Notes under the pieces: model-generated | The model's input: only the letters and a program-made list of their open reading frames with translations | Database searches by the model: none | What the model was told of the DNA's origin: nothing | Made by a program: the position numbers and the translations under genes | Part shown: in pieces, positions 7,879 to 17,040 of the stretch | How the letters are laid out: every line of letters begins with the position of its first letter | How positions within the stretch are numbered: the first letter of the stretch is position 1 | From: Lachnospiraceae bacterium | GTDB lineage: Bacteria; Bacillota; Clostridia; Lachnospirales; Lachnospiraceae | Direction: 5' to 3' | Assembly (NCBI GenBank): GCA_910574285.1 | Contig: CAJTAL010000022.1 | Coordinates: 1 to 64,000, forward strand | Length of the DNA: 64,000 nt

Positions 7879-8772
7879 ATGAAAAAATATATTCTGTTCT
7901 TATATGTGGTTTGTATCTGCTGTCTGCCGATTACAGCCTGTGAATCATTCGGGCAGTCGGAGCAGAGGACGGAGGATCGTTCAAAGACTGATCTGGAGAG
8001 TTCATCCTTCACGCTTACAGACATACCGGAATATGACGGAGAACCATATGTCATACTTGATGAAAATGAGCCTGATTTTTCACAGGAGGATATGACGTCA
8101 GAATCCTTTGAGATATACAGTGAGTTGGATACTTTGGGAAGGTGCCGGACAGCATACGCGAATATAGGACAGGATCTTATGCCCACAGAGGAAAGGGGTA
8201 ACATCGGACATGTGAAACCCACAGGATGGCAGACTGTGAAGTATGATTCGGTGGAGGGAAAATACCTTTATAACCGCTGTCATCTGATCGGCTATCAGTT
8301 AACGGCTGAGAATGCGAACGAGAAGAACCTGATAACCGGAACGCGGTATATGAATGTAGAAGGGATGCTGCCTTTTGAGAATCTGGTTGCCGATTATGTG
8401 AAAGAAACGGGATCACATGTTCTTTATCGGGTAGATCCAATCTTTGAAGGTGATGATATGCTGGCAAAAGGGGTGCAGATGGAGGCGTATTCTGTAGAGG
8501 ATGAAGGAGAAGGTGTTTGCTTCAATGTATTCGTCTATAATGTGCAGCCCGGGATTGATATTGATTATGCAACCGGAACCAGCAGACAGGGGAGCGGCAA
8601 AGCCTCTAATGCAGAAAACGCTCAGGAGGAGATCAGGGGAAATTCCAGATCCAAGATCTATCACTGTCCCGGTCAGGCGGCATATGAAGAGATGGCGGAC
8701 TCTAAGAATCTGGTCGTCTTCCATTCGGAACAGGAAGCGATGAATGCGGGATATCGCAAGGCAAAACGATAG
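7879..8772 (+). CDS. Secreted lipoprotein DNA/RNA non-specific endonuclease
   Basis: This 297-residue nuclease starts with a lipoprotein signal (MKKYILFLYVVCICCLPITAC; the lipidated cysteine is near residue 21), so it should be anchored outside the cell membrane. After a flexible acidic linker, the core carries the beta-beta-alpha-metal signature YNRCHLIGYQLTAENANEKN. Its histidine is the expected general base and the downstream asparagine the metal ligand. The first motif reads NRCH where EndA-type enzymes have DRGH. Family roles include nucleotide scavenging and DNA uptake. AAGGAG lies in the end of the upstream gene. Confidence 0.85.
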   Translation: MKKYILFLYVVCICCLPITACESFGQSEQRTEDRSKTDLESSSFTLTDIPEYDGEPYVILDENEPDFSQEDMTSESFEIYSELDTLGRCRTAYANIGQDLMPTEERGNIGHVKPTGWQTVKYDSVEGKYLYNRCHLIGYQLTAENANEKNLITGTRYMNVEGMLPFENLVADYVKETGSHVLYRVDPIFEGDDMLAKGVQMEAYSVEDEGEGVCFNVFVYNVQPGIDIDYATGTSRQGSGKASNAENAQEEIRGNSRSKIYHCPGQAAYEEMADSKNLVVFHSEQEAMNAGYRKAKR

Positions 8773-8862
8773 TATAATAGGATTGTATTTCGCATCTATA
8801 TCATTTATACTGGACAAAACAGATATTTTCAGAAAAATAAAACAGAAAGAGAAGTACAGAAG

Positions 8863-11490
8863 ATGCCGGTAAAAGAAAACACAAGAACAGCAATCAAGTT
8901 TCTGTTCACTCCGGAGGGGTTCACTCCAGACGTATCGTCTCTGGATACGGAAGAAGAACAGCGGGAAGCAGCAAGATGGATGAGGGGCGGAGGTTATCCG
9001 GCTCTCTATCAGATGGGGCTGGAAGGAAGACCGAAGGAGGCGGACCCTTCGGAAAGTTTCCTCTATTATGTGGCGGATACTTTTTTTAAACAGCTTACGG
9101 ATCTTCCGGAGCTTGAGCTGGCAAGGAGCCGGGTGAAGGTAATATTATCGGATGAGGTCGTAGAAGAGCTTCTATGGACGGTTCCTTTCGTGATCGGCGC
9201 AGAGCATATCACGAAGAAATGGCTTCGCCAGGTATTCCGGAAGCTGCAGGCGATCTTTTCGGAGGAGATTACAGACTATGACGGTACGGTGGAGATGTAT
9301 CTGACGGAGAAGAATCAGAAGCTTCGTGTGCCGGAGAGGGTGTTTTTTCATCTGGTAGAGAATAAAAAAGATCCGGATTATCCCTTCGCGTTTCTGGCGA
9401 CCTATGCCACGAAGGGCGAGAATGGTAAGATCCGGCATGTCCCTCTGAAATATGCTTTGACAGAGTATCAGAATGAGCGGAGTAAGTTATTGACGCTTCT
9501 TGCCTGTCTGAACCGGGCGGCGGAGGTGTCTGAGCTGATCGGCGGATTCATGGACAGCGGTGAATTGTTCCATCCGCTTAAGATTACGTCGCAGGAGGCT
9601 TATACATTCCTGAAACAGATAGAAGATATTGAGAATACGGGAATCCTGTGCCGGATTCCGAATTGGTGGAAGAGGGATGCCGCTTCTGTGTCTATGGCGG
9701 TAAGTTTAGGAGACGAGAAGCCGTCTATGCTCGGATTTGACGCGCTGATATCTATGAAGCCGAAACTGATGGTGGATGGCATGGAACTGACGGAGGAGGA
9801 TGTCCGTCTGCTTCTTGCACAGACGGAGGGGCTTGCTTTTCTTAAAGGGAAATGGATTGAAGTAGATCATGCCCGACTGAAGCAGTTATTAGAGGACATG
9901 GAAGGGCAGACAAGAGATGTGACACTGATGGAAGCCCTGCGGATGGAGATGGGGACAGGAGCGGATGCAGACTCGAAAGCCGTGGACGTAGGGCCGCTGG
10001 TTACCAATGGGAAATGGCTGTCTTCGCTTCTTGCGAATCTGCGTAAACCGGAGAAGATCCGAAAGACGGCGGTTCCGGGAACGGTACAGGCGACGCTTCG
10101 TCCTTACCAGAAGAACGGGTATGCATGGCTTAGCTATATGGATCAATTGGGATTCGGCGCATGTCTGGCGGATGACATGGGGCTTGGGAAGACTCTTCAG
10201 GTGCTGACTTACCTGGAGAAGTTAAGAAAAAAGGACGGGAATGCGAGAGTCCTGCTGGTAGTGCCGGCGTCCCTGCTTGGAAACTGGCAGAAAGAAGCGG
10301 AGAAATTTGTACCGGATATGGATCTGGCTGTTCTTCATGGGGGCGGAGCCGCTGCGTTGGGAAGAAGGGTGAAAGAGAATCCGGTTTTTTTGAATATTAC
10401 GACTTATGGAATGGTGTCGAGGATCAAGGAACTGCGGGAGACGGAGTGGTCGTGTATTATATTAGATGAGGCGCAGGCGATTAAGAATCCCGGTACGAAA
10501 CAGACCAAAGAGATCAAGCGGCTGTCCGGGAGGATGCGTATTGCCATGACCGGTACCCCTATAGAAAATGACCTTACGAACCTGTGGTCGTTGTTCGATT
10601 TCCTGAACAAAGGGCTTATGGGGACGTCTATGGAATTCCGTAGTTTTTGTAAGCAGTTGAAAGATAATCCGGAGAATTACGCGAAGCTTAAATCCATGGT
10701 GGCTCCATTTATGTTAAGGAGGTTGAAGACGGATAAGCGGATCATCAAGGATCTGCCGGAGAAGATTGAGACGATTGACTATGCGGGTCTTTCGAAGAAG
10801 CAGGTGGTACTGTACCGGAAAGTCGTGGATGATATGGAAGAACGCGTGGCGGAAGCCGACGGGATAGAGAGATGCGGGATCGTGCTTTCTACAATCGTGA
10901 AACTCAAGCAGATCTGTAACCACCCGGATCAATATCTGGGGCAGCAGACATTTGCGGAAGAAGACAGCGGTAAATTTGCGATGCTTCGGGAGATCTGTGA
11001 AACGATCTATGAGAAGAGGGAGCGGGTGCTGGTATTTACACAGTTCCGGGAGATTATCGATCAATTGGCAGGATTTCTCAGGGAAATCTTCCATGCGGAC
11101 GGGTATGTACTTCATGGGGGTACGCCGGTCGCAAGCAGAGGGAAGATCGTGGAAGCTTTTCAGGGAGAGACGTACGTCCCGTTTATTGTGTTGTCCGTGA
11201 AAGCAGGAGGAACAGGGCTGAATCTGACGAAAGCAAACCATGTGATTCATTTTGACCGCTGGTGGAATCCGGCGGTAGAGAATCAGGCGACGGACAGGGC
11301 TTTCCGTATCGGGCAGAAGAAAAACGTGATGGTGCACAAGCTGGTGTGTCAGAAGACGATCGAAGAGAAGATAGACATGGTTATCGAGTCGAAGAAGGAA
11401 CTTGCAGAGAATGTGATAGGTTCCGGCGGCGAGAGCTGGATTACAGAGCTTGGAAATGACGAGCTGATGTCATTGCTGAGGCTTGGCTAG
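8863..11490 (+). CDS. SNF2 family DEAD/DEAH-box helicase
   Basis: This 875-residue protein has an N-terminal bacterial SNF2-associated region (about 1-400) followed by both helicase lobes. Motif I is DDMGLGKTLQ, motif II is LDEAQAIKNP, motif III is TGTPIEN, and the C-terminal lobe has GGTGLNLTKANHVIHFDRWW and QATDRAFRIGQ. Such proteins are double-stranded DNA translocases, often linked to transcription recycling or repair. The gene is 34 bp upstream of a SWIM zinc-finger gene, a pairing seen in many Firmicutes. The ATG follows AAAGAGAAG. Confidence 0.93.
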   Translation: MPVKENTRTAIKFLFTPEGFTPDVSSLDTEEEQREAARWMRGGGYPALYQMGLEGRPKEADPSESFLYYVADTFFKQLTDLPELELARSRVKVILSDEVVEELLWTVPFVIGAEHITKKWLRQVFRKLQAIFSEEITDYDGTVEMYLTEKNQKLRVPERVFFHLVENKKDPDYPFAFLATYATKGENGKIRHVPLKYALTEYQNERSKLLTLLACLNRAAEVSELIGGFMDSGELFHPLKITSQEAYTFLKQIEDIENTGILCRIPNWWKRDAASVSMAVSLGDEKPSMLGFDALISMKPKLMVDGMELTEEDVRLLLAQTEGLAFLKGKWIEVDHARLKQLLEDMEGQTRDVTLMEALRMEMGTGADADSKAVDVGPLVTNGKWLSSLLANLRKPEKIRKTAVPGTVQATLRPYQKNGYAWLSYMDQLGFGACLADDMGLGKTLQVLTYLEKLRKKDGNARVLLVVPASLLGNWQKEAEKFVPDMDLAVLHGGGAAALGRRVKENPVFLNITTYGMVSRIKELRETEWSCIILDEAQAIKNPGTKQTKEIKRLSGRMRIAMTGTPIENDLTNLWSLFDFLNKGLMGTSMEFRSFCKQLKDNPENYAKLKSMVAPFMLRRLKTDKRIIKDLPEKIETIDYAGLSKKQVVLYRKVVDDMEERVAEADGIERCGIVLSTIVKLKQICNHPDQYLGQQTFAEEDSGKFAMLREICETIYEKRERVLVFTQFREIIDQLAGFLREIFHADGYVLHGGTPVASRGKIVEAFQGETYVPFIVLSVKAGGTGLNLTKANHVIHFDRWWNPAVENQATDRAFRIGQKKNVMVHKLVCQKTIEEKIDMVIESKKELAENVIGSGGESWITELGNDELMSLLRLG

Positions 11491-11524
11491 AAACTGGAGA
11501 ACGTAGATCAAGGAGAATATAGAA

Positions 11525-12253
11525 ATGAGCAGATATTGGGGTGATTTTCCGCAATATAGCCAGCCGAACGCGGCAGAGCTTAAGAAGAAGTCGGCGGCGA
11601 GCAAGAAGAAAGAGAAGGCAAAGGGCAAGGTACTGAAGCCTGTTATTATAAACGGAAGAGCCATCGTCAGCAAATGGTGGGGAAAAGCATGGTGTGATAA
11701 TCTGGAAAAGTACGCGGATTACGAAAGCCGCCTGGACCGCGGCAAACGATATGTCCGTACAGGCGCGGTGATCGACCTTCAGATACAGAAAGGGAAGATA
11801 CTGGCGCGGGTACAGGGAACTCGCAAGACCCCGTATAAAGTAGAGATCAGGATCAGTCCGCTGTCAGAAGAGAAATGTCAGGCCATTATCGAACGGTGCG
11901 GCAGGAAACTTGAAAATCTGGAGGCGCTTCTTGCGGGTGATTTTCCCGAAGAGATGCAGGAATTATTCCAAAGCAAAGACGGGTTGTTCCCTGCTCCGCA
12001 GGAGATCAGTTTTAGCTGCAGCTGCCCGGATTGGGCGCTCTTATGCAAGCATGTGGCGGCAGCGCTTTATGGAGTGGGAGCCCGTCTGGACGAGAATCCC
12101 CGGTTGTTCTTTGAACTCAGAGGAATTGAGGTGGAAAGATTTGTTGATGTGACCCTTGCAAACAGGGTGGAGGCTATGCTTGCTCATGCAGGAAACAGAA
12201 GCAGCCGGATGATGGATGAAGAAGAGATCATCGGAATGTTTGGAGTATTGTAG
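11525..12253 (+). CDS. SWIM zinc finger family protein
   Basis: This 242-residue protein contains the SWIM signature CSCPDWALLCKHVAAALY (CxC...CxH) at about residues 162-179, a zinc-binding fold for nucleic-acid or protein contact. The N-terminus (YWGDFPQYSQPNAAE and SKWWGKAWCDNLEKYADYESRLDRG) matches the family that accompanies bacterial SNF2 helicases. AAGGAG precedes the start. With the helicase it likely forms a two-gene operon closed by the hairpin at 12289; the helicase partnership is inferred from context. Confidence 0.88.
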   Translation: MSRYWGDFPQYSQPNAAELKKKSAASKKKEKAKGKVLKPVIINGRAIVSKWWGKAWCDNLEKYADYESRLDRGKRYVRTGAVIDLQIQKGKILARVQGTRKTPYKVEIRISPLSEEKCQAIIERCGRKLENLEALLAGDFPEEMQELFQSKDGLFPAPQEISFSCSCPDWALLCKHVAAALYGVGARLDENPRLFFELRGIEVERFVDVTLANRVEAMLAHAGNRSSRMMDEEEIIGMFGVL

Positions 12254-12288
12254 ATCTTGAGATGCCGGCAGGGCAATTTGATTTATGA

Positions 12289-12330
12289 AGGAACTGTATG
12301 GAAAAAGTTTTCGCATACAGTTCCTGATTT
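12289..12330 (+). terminator. Hairpin terminator between convergent genes
   Basis: A perfect 12-bp stem (AGGAACTGTATG, 12289-12300, with 12314-12325) and a 13-nt loop are followed by GATTTTGTG. It lies between the SWIM gene and the convergent VanZ-like gene and could serve the plus strand, less well the minus strand. Confidence 0.7.
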
Positions 12331-12355
12331 TGTGTTTATCGATTGACGTATTAAC

Positions 12356-13129
12356 TTATCTATGTGTATTCTGTCTGGATTGTGCCGGCCTTCGTCTTGA
12401 AGGAGGATATTCCGAACGTTCACGTGAAGAGCGCGGAGTCGTCCTTTCGGCAGTCTGTTGAGCAGATTTTTTTTTCTTTGGTTTTTCCGGTATATACTCG
12501 TATTCATATTCCAGCACTTCTTTTCTGCGCCGTGCCATGGCCTTGCGGCGGGCCCGTTCACGTTCCCGTTCGATTTCCCGTTCTTCATCCCAGCGACGTT
12601 CCATCTCTCTTCTTTCGGATCGTTCTTCCATCCGTTTTGCGACACGGAAAGGCGCCAGAAAAGTCCAGCAGATAATCCGTACGGTGATAATTCCTCCGAA
12701 AGCGCCGATGCTGTCGATCATCACATCCTTTTTGGAAGGTCCGCGCCCGTCTACGAAAGACTGGTGGTATTCATCCCCGGCTGCAAAACCGACACAGATC
12801 AGTCCGACCACCAGCATGAGGGGGAATCCGCGCAGTCCGTATACATAGAACGGAAAAGAAACGGCTACGGCCAGTAAAAAATATTCGGTCATGTGGGCGA
12901 GTTTCCGTACAGGGTACTGGATACGGCCAGCAAAGTAGTCAAGCCGTTCTTCTGAGAGTCCTACGTCAAAAGCATCGTTTCCGATCTCTACAATCTTATA
13001 ACTTATGGTATAGCTTAAGTTTCCGGATTCTTCTCCTGTCTGCGCGGAGAAACTGTAGATGGCATACATCATGATCAATGCAGGCAGGAAAGAAAGTGGT
13101 TTCAGGAAAAATAATATTATATTCTTCAT
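12356..13129 (-). CDS. VanZ-like membrane protein with long charged tail
   Basis: This 257-residue protein has a VanZ-like core: an N-terminal span (LSFLPALIMMYAIYSFSAQTG), then three further spans with the conserved KLAHMTEYFLLAV and ADEYHQ-type motifs (here GDEYHQSFVDGRGPSKKDVMID). VanZ relatives contribute to glycopeptide tolerance or have unknown membrane roles. After residue 165 comes an unusual tail of about 90 residues, almost entirely Arg, Glu and Lys then Ser/Pro/Arg-rich, predicted disordered or coiled. The ATG at 13129 has GGATTTTC-type sequence upstream; the start is reasonable. Confidence 0.8.
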   Translation of the reverse strand: MKNIILFFLKPLSFLPALIMMYAIYSFSAQTGEESGNLSYTISYKIVEIGNDAFDVGLSEERLDYFAGRIQYPVRKLAHMTEYFLLAVAVSFPFYVYGLRGFPLMLVVGLICVGFAAGDEYHQSFVDGRGPSKKDVMIDSIGAFGGIITVRIICWTFLAPFRVAKRMEERSERREMERRWDEEREIERERERARRKAMARRRKEVLEYEYEYIPEKPKKKKSAQQTAERTTPRSSRERSEYPPSRRRPAQSRQNTHR

Positions 13130-13485
13130 AATGAAAATCCTTTTTGCTGAGTACTGTTTAATTATGGAATCTTACTATGTATCAGGTTTTAATATGCCAC
13201 ATTTTCTTGATTTTGTAAAGAGAATGTAGGCGTGTGCCGTGATTATTCAGAGTTTATTCAGAGTTTCTTAAGAAAATATGCCTTTAGAATTATATAATGT
13301 GAAAGTTTGAAAGTCAAGTATTTAACAATGCCGGTGATATCAGAATTATGCATTGCGAATTATGTGCCGGGAGATTATAATATAAGAATCAGTAAGGCTG
13401 CCGGTCCGAAAAGCCGATACAGCCTGAGATTTTGAAAAGTATAGCGTTCATAAGGGACGGCAATGCAGAAAGAGAGGAAAGACAG
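13130..13485. other. Divergent intergenic region with direct repeats and promoters
   Basis: This gap separates the VanZ-like gene (minus) from rpiB (plus). TTCAGAGTTT occurs twice, at 13246-13255 and 13257-13266, 11 bp apart, followed by a TATAAT at 13293-13298. A second, canonical promoter lies at 13353-13381. The repeats could bind a response regulator. No gene is seen. Confidence 0.5.
13353..13381 (+). promoter_or_regulatory. Promoter upstream of rpiB
   Basis: TTGCGA (13353-13358) and TATAAT (13376-13381) are separated by 17 bp, about 105 bp before the rpiB start. Confidence 0.65.
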
Positions 13486-13929
13486 ATGAAGATTGGAATA
13501 GGAAATGACCATGCGGCGGTTGCAATGAAGAATGAGATATCAGATTATCTGAAAGAGTTAGGATACGAGGTTGTAAATTACGGGACGGACAGCGATGCAA
13601 GCTGCAGTTATGCGGTATATGGGGAGAAGGTTGCAAGGGCAGTCGCGGCAAAAGAAGTAGATCTGGGAATTTTGATCTGCGGCACCGGCGTCGGGATATC
13701 ACTGGCGGCGAATAAGGTAAAGGGGATCCGTGCGGCTGTTTGTTCCGAATCGTGTACGGCAAGGCTGGTCAGACAGCATAATAATGCGAATATCCTTGCG
13801 TTTGGCGCTAGGATTATCGGAATAGAGACGGCAAAAGAGATCGTAAAGGCATGGCTTGACGCCGAGTTTGAAGGCGGAAGGCACCAGGAGAGAGTAGATA
13901 TGATCATGGCGATTGAAGATAAGGAGTAG
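13486..13929 (+). CDS. rpiB: Ribose-5-phosphate isomerase B family protein
   Basis: This 147-residue RpiB/LacAB-family sugar-phosphate isomerase interconverts ribose 5-phosphate and ribulose 5-phosphate or a similar aldose/ketose pair. The start MKIGIGNDHAA was chosen because it matches the family N-terminus and has AGAGAGGAA before it; upstream in-frame codons are not conserved-looking. The active-site cysteine lies in LGILICGTGVGISLAANK, followed by RAAVCSE and RQHNNANILAFGAR phosphate-binding residues. It is followed nine bases later by a HAD phosphatase and stands at the head of a sugar locus, so it may serve that pathway rather than the general pentose route. Confidence 0.9.
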   Translation: MKIGIGNDHAAVAMKNEISDYLKELGYEVVNYGTDSDASCSYAVYGEKVARAVAAKEVDLGILICGTGVGISLAANKVKGIRAAVCSESCTARLVRQHNNANILAFGARIIGIETAKEIVKAWLDAEFEGGRHQERVDMIMAIEDKE

Positions 13930-13937
13930 GGAAAGAT

Positions 13938-14570
13938 ATGGAAGCAATTATATTTGATATAGACGGAACGCTGTGGGATTCTACAGACGAGGTGGCGGTC
14001 TCCTGGAATCAGGCGATCAGGGAACAGACGAAGCTTGAACGGACGTTGACGGGCAGTGAACTTAAGAAGGAATTCGGCAAACCGCTGGATGAGATTATGG
14101 ACGATTTGTTTCCTGCCCTTAGTCGGCAGGAGAAGGATGACCTGTCGTTCCACATGTACCGGTATGAGAACTGTTGGGTAGAGAGTGCGCCATGTATCGT
14201 ATACGATAAAGTGCCGGAGACGATACGGGCTTTGAGCATGAAATATCGGCTGTTTATCGTCAGCAACTGCCAGTCCGGATATATAGAAGCATTTCTCAAG
14301 AATACGGGGCTTGGAGATTGTATTACAGATTTTACCTGTCCGGGAGATACCGGACAGCTAAAAGGAGATAATATCAGGATCGTCATGGAGAGAAACGGAA
14401 TCAGTAAAGCGGTATATGTGGGGGATACCCAGGGAGACGCCGACGCATGCCGCAAGGCAGGTATTCCGATGATTTACGCGGCCTACGGGTTTGGGGAGGT
14501 AGAAGGAGATTATATAACGATCCATTCTTTTGACGAGCTTCCAAACGTCTTAGATTCCGTTCGTAGTTAG
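13938..14570 (+). CDS. HAD superfamily sugar-phosphatase-like hydrolase
   Basis: This 210-residue cytoplasmic hydrolase shows the HAD motifs: I, FDIDGTLWDS (nucleophile and acid aspartates); II, FIVSNC; III, a lysine in GQLKGDNI; IV, YVGDTQGDADACRKAG. A helical cap between motifs I and II places it with phosphoglycolate-phosphatase-like (subfamily I) enzymes. The substrate is unknown; clustering with rpiB suggests a sugar phosphate. GGGAAAG precedes the ATG, 8 bp after rpiB, so they share a transcript. The ROK promoter follows it. Confidence 0.88.
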   Translation: MEAIIFDIDGTLWDSTDEVAVSWNQAIREQTKLERTLTGSELKKEFGKPLDEIMDDLFPALSRQEKDDLSFHMYRYENCWVESAPCIVYDKVPETIRALSMKYRLFIVSNCQSGYIEAFLKNTGLGDCITDFTCPGDTGQLKGDNIRIVMERNGISKAVYVGDTQGDADACRKAGIPMIYAAYGFGEVEGDYITIHSFDELPNVLDSVRS

Positions 14571-14611
14571 TATAGTACGATTGCGCGGGTATGAAAAAAT
14601 AAAAAAACCTA

Positions 14612-14682
14612 TTGAAGTTTTTTAGGAGATGTGGTACTATGAATTCAATTAATAAACCACTTAATTAAACTTTTTAATAAAG
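14612..14682 (+). promoter_or_regulatory. ROK gene promoter with candidate ROK operator
   Basis: TTGAAG (14612-14617), 17 bp, TACTAT (14635-14640), then 18 bp later a 24-bp near-palindrome at 14659-14682 (CTTAATTAAA, CTT, TTTAATAAAG). The same element, 20 of 24 identical, lies at 18835-18858 at the same 18-bp distance from the -10 of the ABC importer promoter. It is placed to block transcription, as expected for a repressor. Confidence 0.78.
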
Positions 14683-14704
14683 AAAGGAGGATAGATAAAA
14701 GAGA

Positions 14705-15877
14705 ATGAGAAAAGGTACCAATAGTTTAGAAGTGAAGAAGCTGAACCGGAACAGAGTATTCCGCTATGTAAACAGCCGGAGCGAGACGAGTATGCCGGAT
14801 ATCTCCGCGGCGTTGGATATCAGCGGGCCTACTGTCCTGACGATTGTGAAGGAACTGAAGCAGGACGGAATTGTGGAAGAAGTGGGAGAGCTTCAATCAA
14901 CCGGCGGGCGGAAAGCGAAAGCGATCTCTGCGGTCAAAGACGCCCGGTATGCGATCGGAATGGATATTACCGCGAATCATGTGAGTCTGGTATACACGAA
15001 CCTGGAGCGGAAAGTGCTGGACCATAAGCGGTTCCGCAAGAGATTTTCCTGTACGGAAGCGTATTTTCAGGAGACAGCAAAGATTCTGGAGCAGTTTATA
15101 GATGAGAATGGGATTCCGCGGGAGAAGATCGAAGGTGTGGGGATATCGCTTCCGGGGATCGTGGACAGGCGGGAGAATGTCCTTACACGGTCTCATATAT
15201 TGAAGATAGAGAATATATCCAGGGATAAGTGGACGAGCTATATACCATATCCGTGTGAACTTCTGAACGACGCCAACGCGGCGGCAATCACCGAGGATGA
15301 GTGCTGTAAGAGGCCGGAAAGCAATATGGTGTATTTGTCGCTCAGCAATTCAGTGGGGGGCGCCGTGGTCTTTGCAGACGAGATGAAGAGCAACGACGGG
15401 ATACGGAGTGATTTTGAGGGTATAGCCATGTATATGGGAAATAACTGGCGAAGCGGCGAATTTGGACATCTCGTGCTTCACCCGGAGGGGAAGATATGCT
15501 ATTGCAGTAAGAAGGGATGTCTTGACGCCTATTGTTCTGCCCTGGTTCTTGCGGATTTGGAAGAGGGGAATCTGAAAGCATTTTTTGAAAAGATGGAGCT
15601 GGGGAATGAAAATTACCGGAGGATATGGGAGGAATACCTGGATAACCTTGCTATAGCGGTGGATAATCTCCGCATGTGTTTTGACTGTGAGGTTGTGCTC
15701 GGCGGATATGTGGGGAACTATATGGAGCCGTATATCGGGCAGCTTCGGGAAAGGGTAGCGGCGAAGGATATCTTCGGCGGCAGCGGGGAATACGTCAGGT
15801 CTTGCTGGTGCCGTGACGAAGCGTCCGCGTATGGGGCGGCATTATATCAGATCGAAAAGTATATATCAGGGATATAG
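14705..15877 (+). CDS. ROK family transcriptional regulator
   Basis: This 390-residue regulator has an N-terminal winged helix-turn-helix (about residues 15-75; SAALDISGPTVLTIVKELKQDG) and a ROK sugar-kinase-like effector domain with GIDITANHVSLV-type, GVGISLPGIVD and the zinc-site region GEFGHLVLHPEGKICYCSKKGCLDAYCS. It resembles NagC/XylR repressors that release DNA on binding a sugar. It is flanked by an operator in its own leader and precedes a dehydrogenase and kinase gene, so it likely controls this locus and itself. AAAGGAGG lies before the start. Confidence 0.9.
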   Translation: MRKGTNSLEVKKLNRNRVFRYVNSRSETSMPDISAALDISGPTVLTIVKELKQDGIVEEVGELQSTGGRKAKAISAVKDARYAIGMDITANHVSLVYTNLERKVLDHKRFRKRFSCTEAYFQETAKILEQFIDENGIPREKIEGVGISLPGIVDRRENVLTRSHILKIENISRDKWTSYIPYPCELLNDANAAAITEDECCKRPESNMVYLSLSNSVGGAVVFADEMKSNDGIRSDFEGIAMYMGNNWRSGEFGHLVLHPEGKICYCSKKGCLDAYCSALVLADLEEGNLKAFFEKMELGNENYRRIWEEYLDNLAIAVDNLRMCFDCEVVLGGYVGNYMEPYIGQLRERVAAKDIFGGSGEYVRSCWCRDEASAYGAALYQIEKYISGI

Positions 15878-15924
15878 AGATTCATGATTCATATATTTAA
15901 CATTTATAAGGAGGAACAGTAAAG

Positions 15925-16974
15925 ATGGAAGGAACAATGAAAGTAGCGGTAATGAATGGGATCGGTAAGATGGGATATACAGAGAGGCCAATTCCTGTTC
16001 CGCAGGACAATGAGGTGCTGGTGAAGCTTGAGTACGTGGGGATCTGCGGAAGTGATATGCATTATTATGAGACAGGCAGGATCGGAGATTACGTGGTAGA
16101 GCCGCCGTTCGTGCTTGGTCATGAGCCGGGAGGCATTGTGGTGGAGGTCGGTAAGGACGTGACCCACTTGAAGGTGGGGGATCGCGTCGCGTTAGAGCCT
16201 GGAAAGACCTGCGGGAAATGTAAGTTCTGCCGGGAAGGGCAGTATAATCTGTGCCCGAACGTTGTTTTCTTCGCGACTCCTCCGGTGGACGGAGTGTTCC
16301 AGGAGTATGTGGCTCATGAGGCGAATCTTTGTTTCAAATTGCCGGATGGTGTAAGTACACTAGAGGGAGCTTTGATCGAGCCTTTGGCGGTAGGTTTCCA
16401 CGCTGCAAAGCAGGGAGGCGCTCAGGCGGGACAGACGGCGGTTGTCTTCGGAGCGGGCTGTATCGGTCTTGTTTCTATGATGGCGCTCAAGGCCTGCGGC
16501 GTATCCAGGGTCTATGTGGTGGATATCATGGAGAAGCGTCTTGAGAAAGCGTTGGAGCTTGGAGCAGACGGCGTGATCAACGGAAAAGAAGTGGATGTGT
16601 TGGAAAAGGCAAAGGAACTGACCGGAGGAGAAGGCTTTGACCTGGCGATTGAGACGGCAGGTACGGAGATTACGACGAATCAGGCGATTCAGGTTGTCCG
16701 CAAGGGCTCGACCATCGTGCTGGTAGGTTATGGCAAGACCGGTATGATGAATATGATGATGAGCCTGGCGCTTGATAAAGAGCTTACGTTCAAGACGGTG
16801 TTCCGTTATCGTCATATCTATCCGATGGCAATCGAAGCGGTAGAGCAGGGGAAGGTAAACTTAAAAGGGATCGCAACGCATATCTTCGATTTTGATGATA
16901 TTCAGACGGCAATGGACAGAAGTGTAAACGAGAAGGCAGAGATCGTGAAAGCAGTCGTGAAGATAGCGAAATAA
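15925..16974 (+). CDS. Zinc-dependent polyol (sorbitol/xylitol-type) dehydrogenase
   Basis: This 349-residue medium-chain dehydrogenase oxidises a secondary alcohol of a sugar alcohol with NAD. Catalytic zinc ligands appear as CGSDMHYYETGRIG and the GHEPGG motif. The structural zinc site is CGKCKFCREGQYNLC, and the Rossmann nucleotide site is VFGAGCIGLVSMMALKACG. The best family match is L-iditol/xylitol/sorbitol 2-dehydrogenase; the exact polyol is not decidable here. AAGGAGGAAC precedes the start, 47 bp after the ROK gene. The kinase gene follows, giving a polyol-to-ketose-to-ketose-phosphate route. Confidence 0.9.
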   Translation: MEGTMKVAVMNGIGKMGYTERPIPVPQDNEVLVKLEYVGICGSDMHYYETGRIGDYVVEPPFVLGHEPGGIVVEVGKDVTHLKVGDRVALEPGKTCGKCKFCREGQYNLCPNVVFFATPPVDGVFQEYVAHEANLCFKLPDGVSTLEGALIEPLAVGFHAAKQGGAQAGQTAVVFGAGCIGLVSMMALKACGVSRVYVVDIMEKRLEKALELGADGVINGKEVDVLEKAKELTGGEGFDLAIETAGTEITTNQAIQVVRKGSTIVLVGYGKTGMMNMMMSLALDKELTFKTVFRYRHIYPMAIEAVEQGKVNLKGIATHIFDFDDIQTAMDRSVNEKAEIVKAVVKIAK

Positions 16975-17040
16975 GTCTGCGGCAAAGACCTGATTTCCTG
17001 ACAGAAGGGTTCTGTTGTTGGCGGTAGGAGGACAGACAAT

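Noticed and set aside
12364-12877. Overlapping plus-strand open frames
   Set aside because: They are antisense to the VanZ-like gene; the Arg/Ser-rich product mirrors that gene's charged tail.
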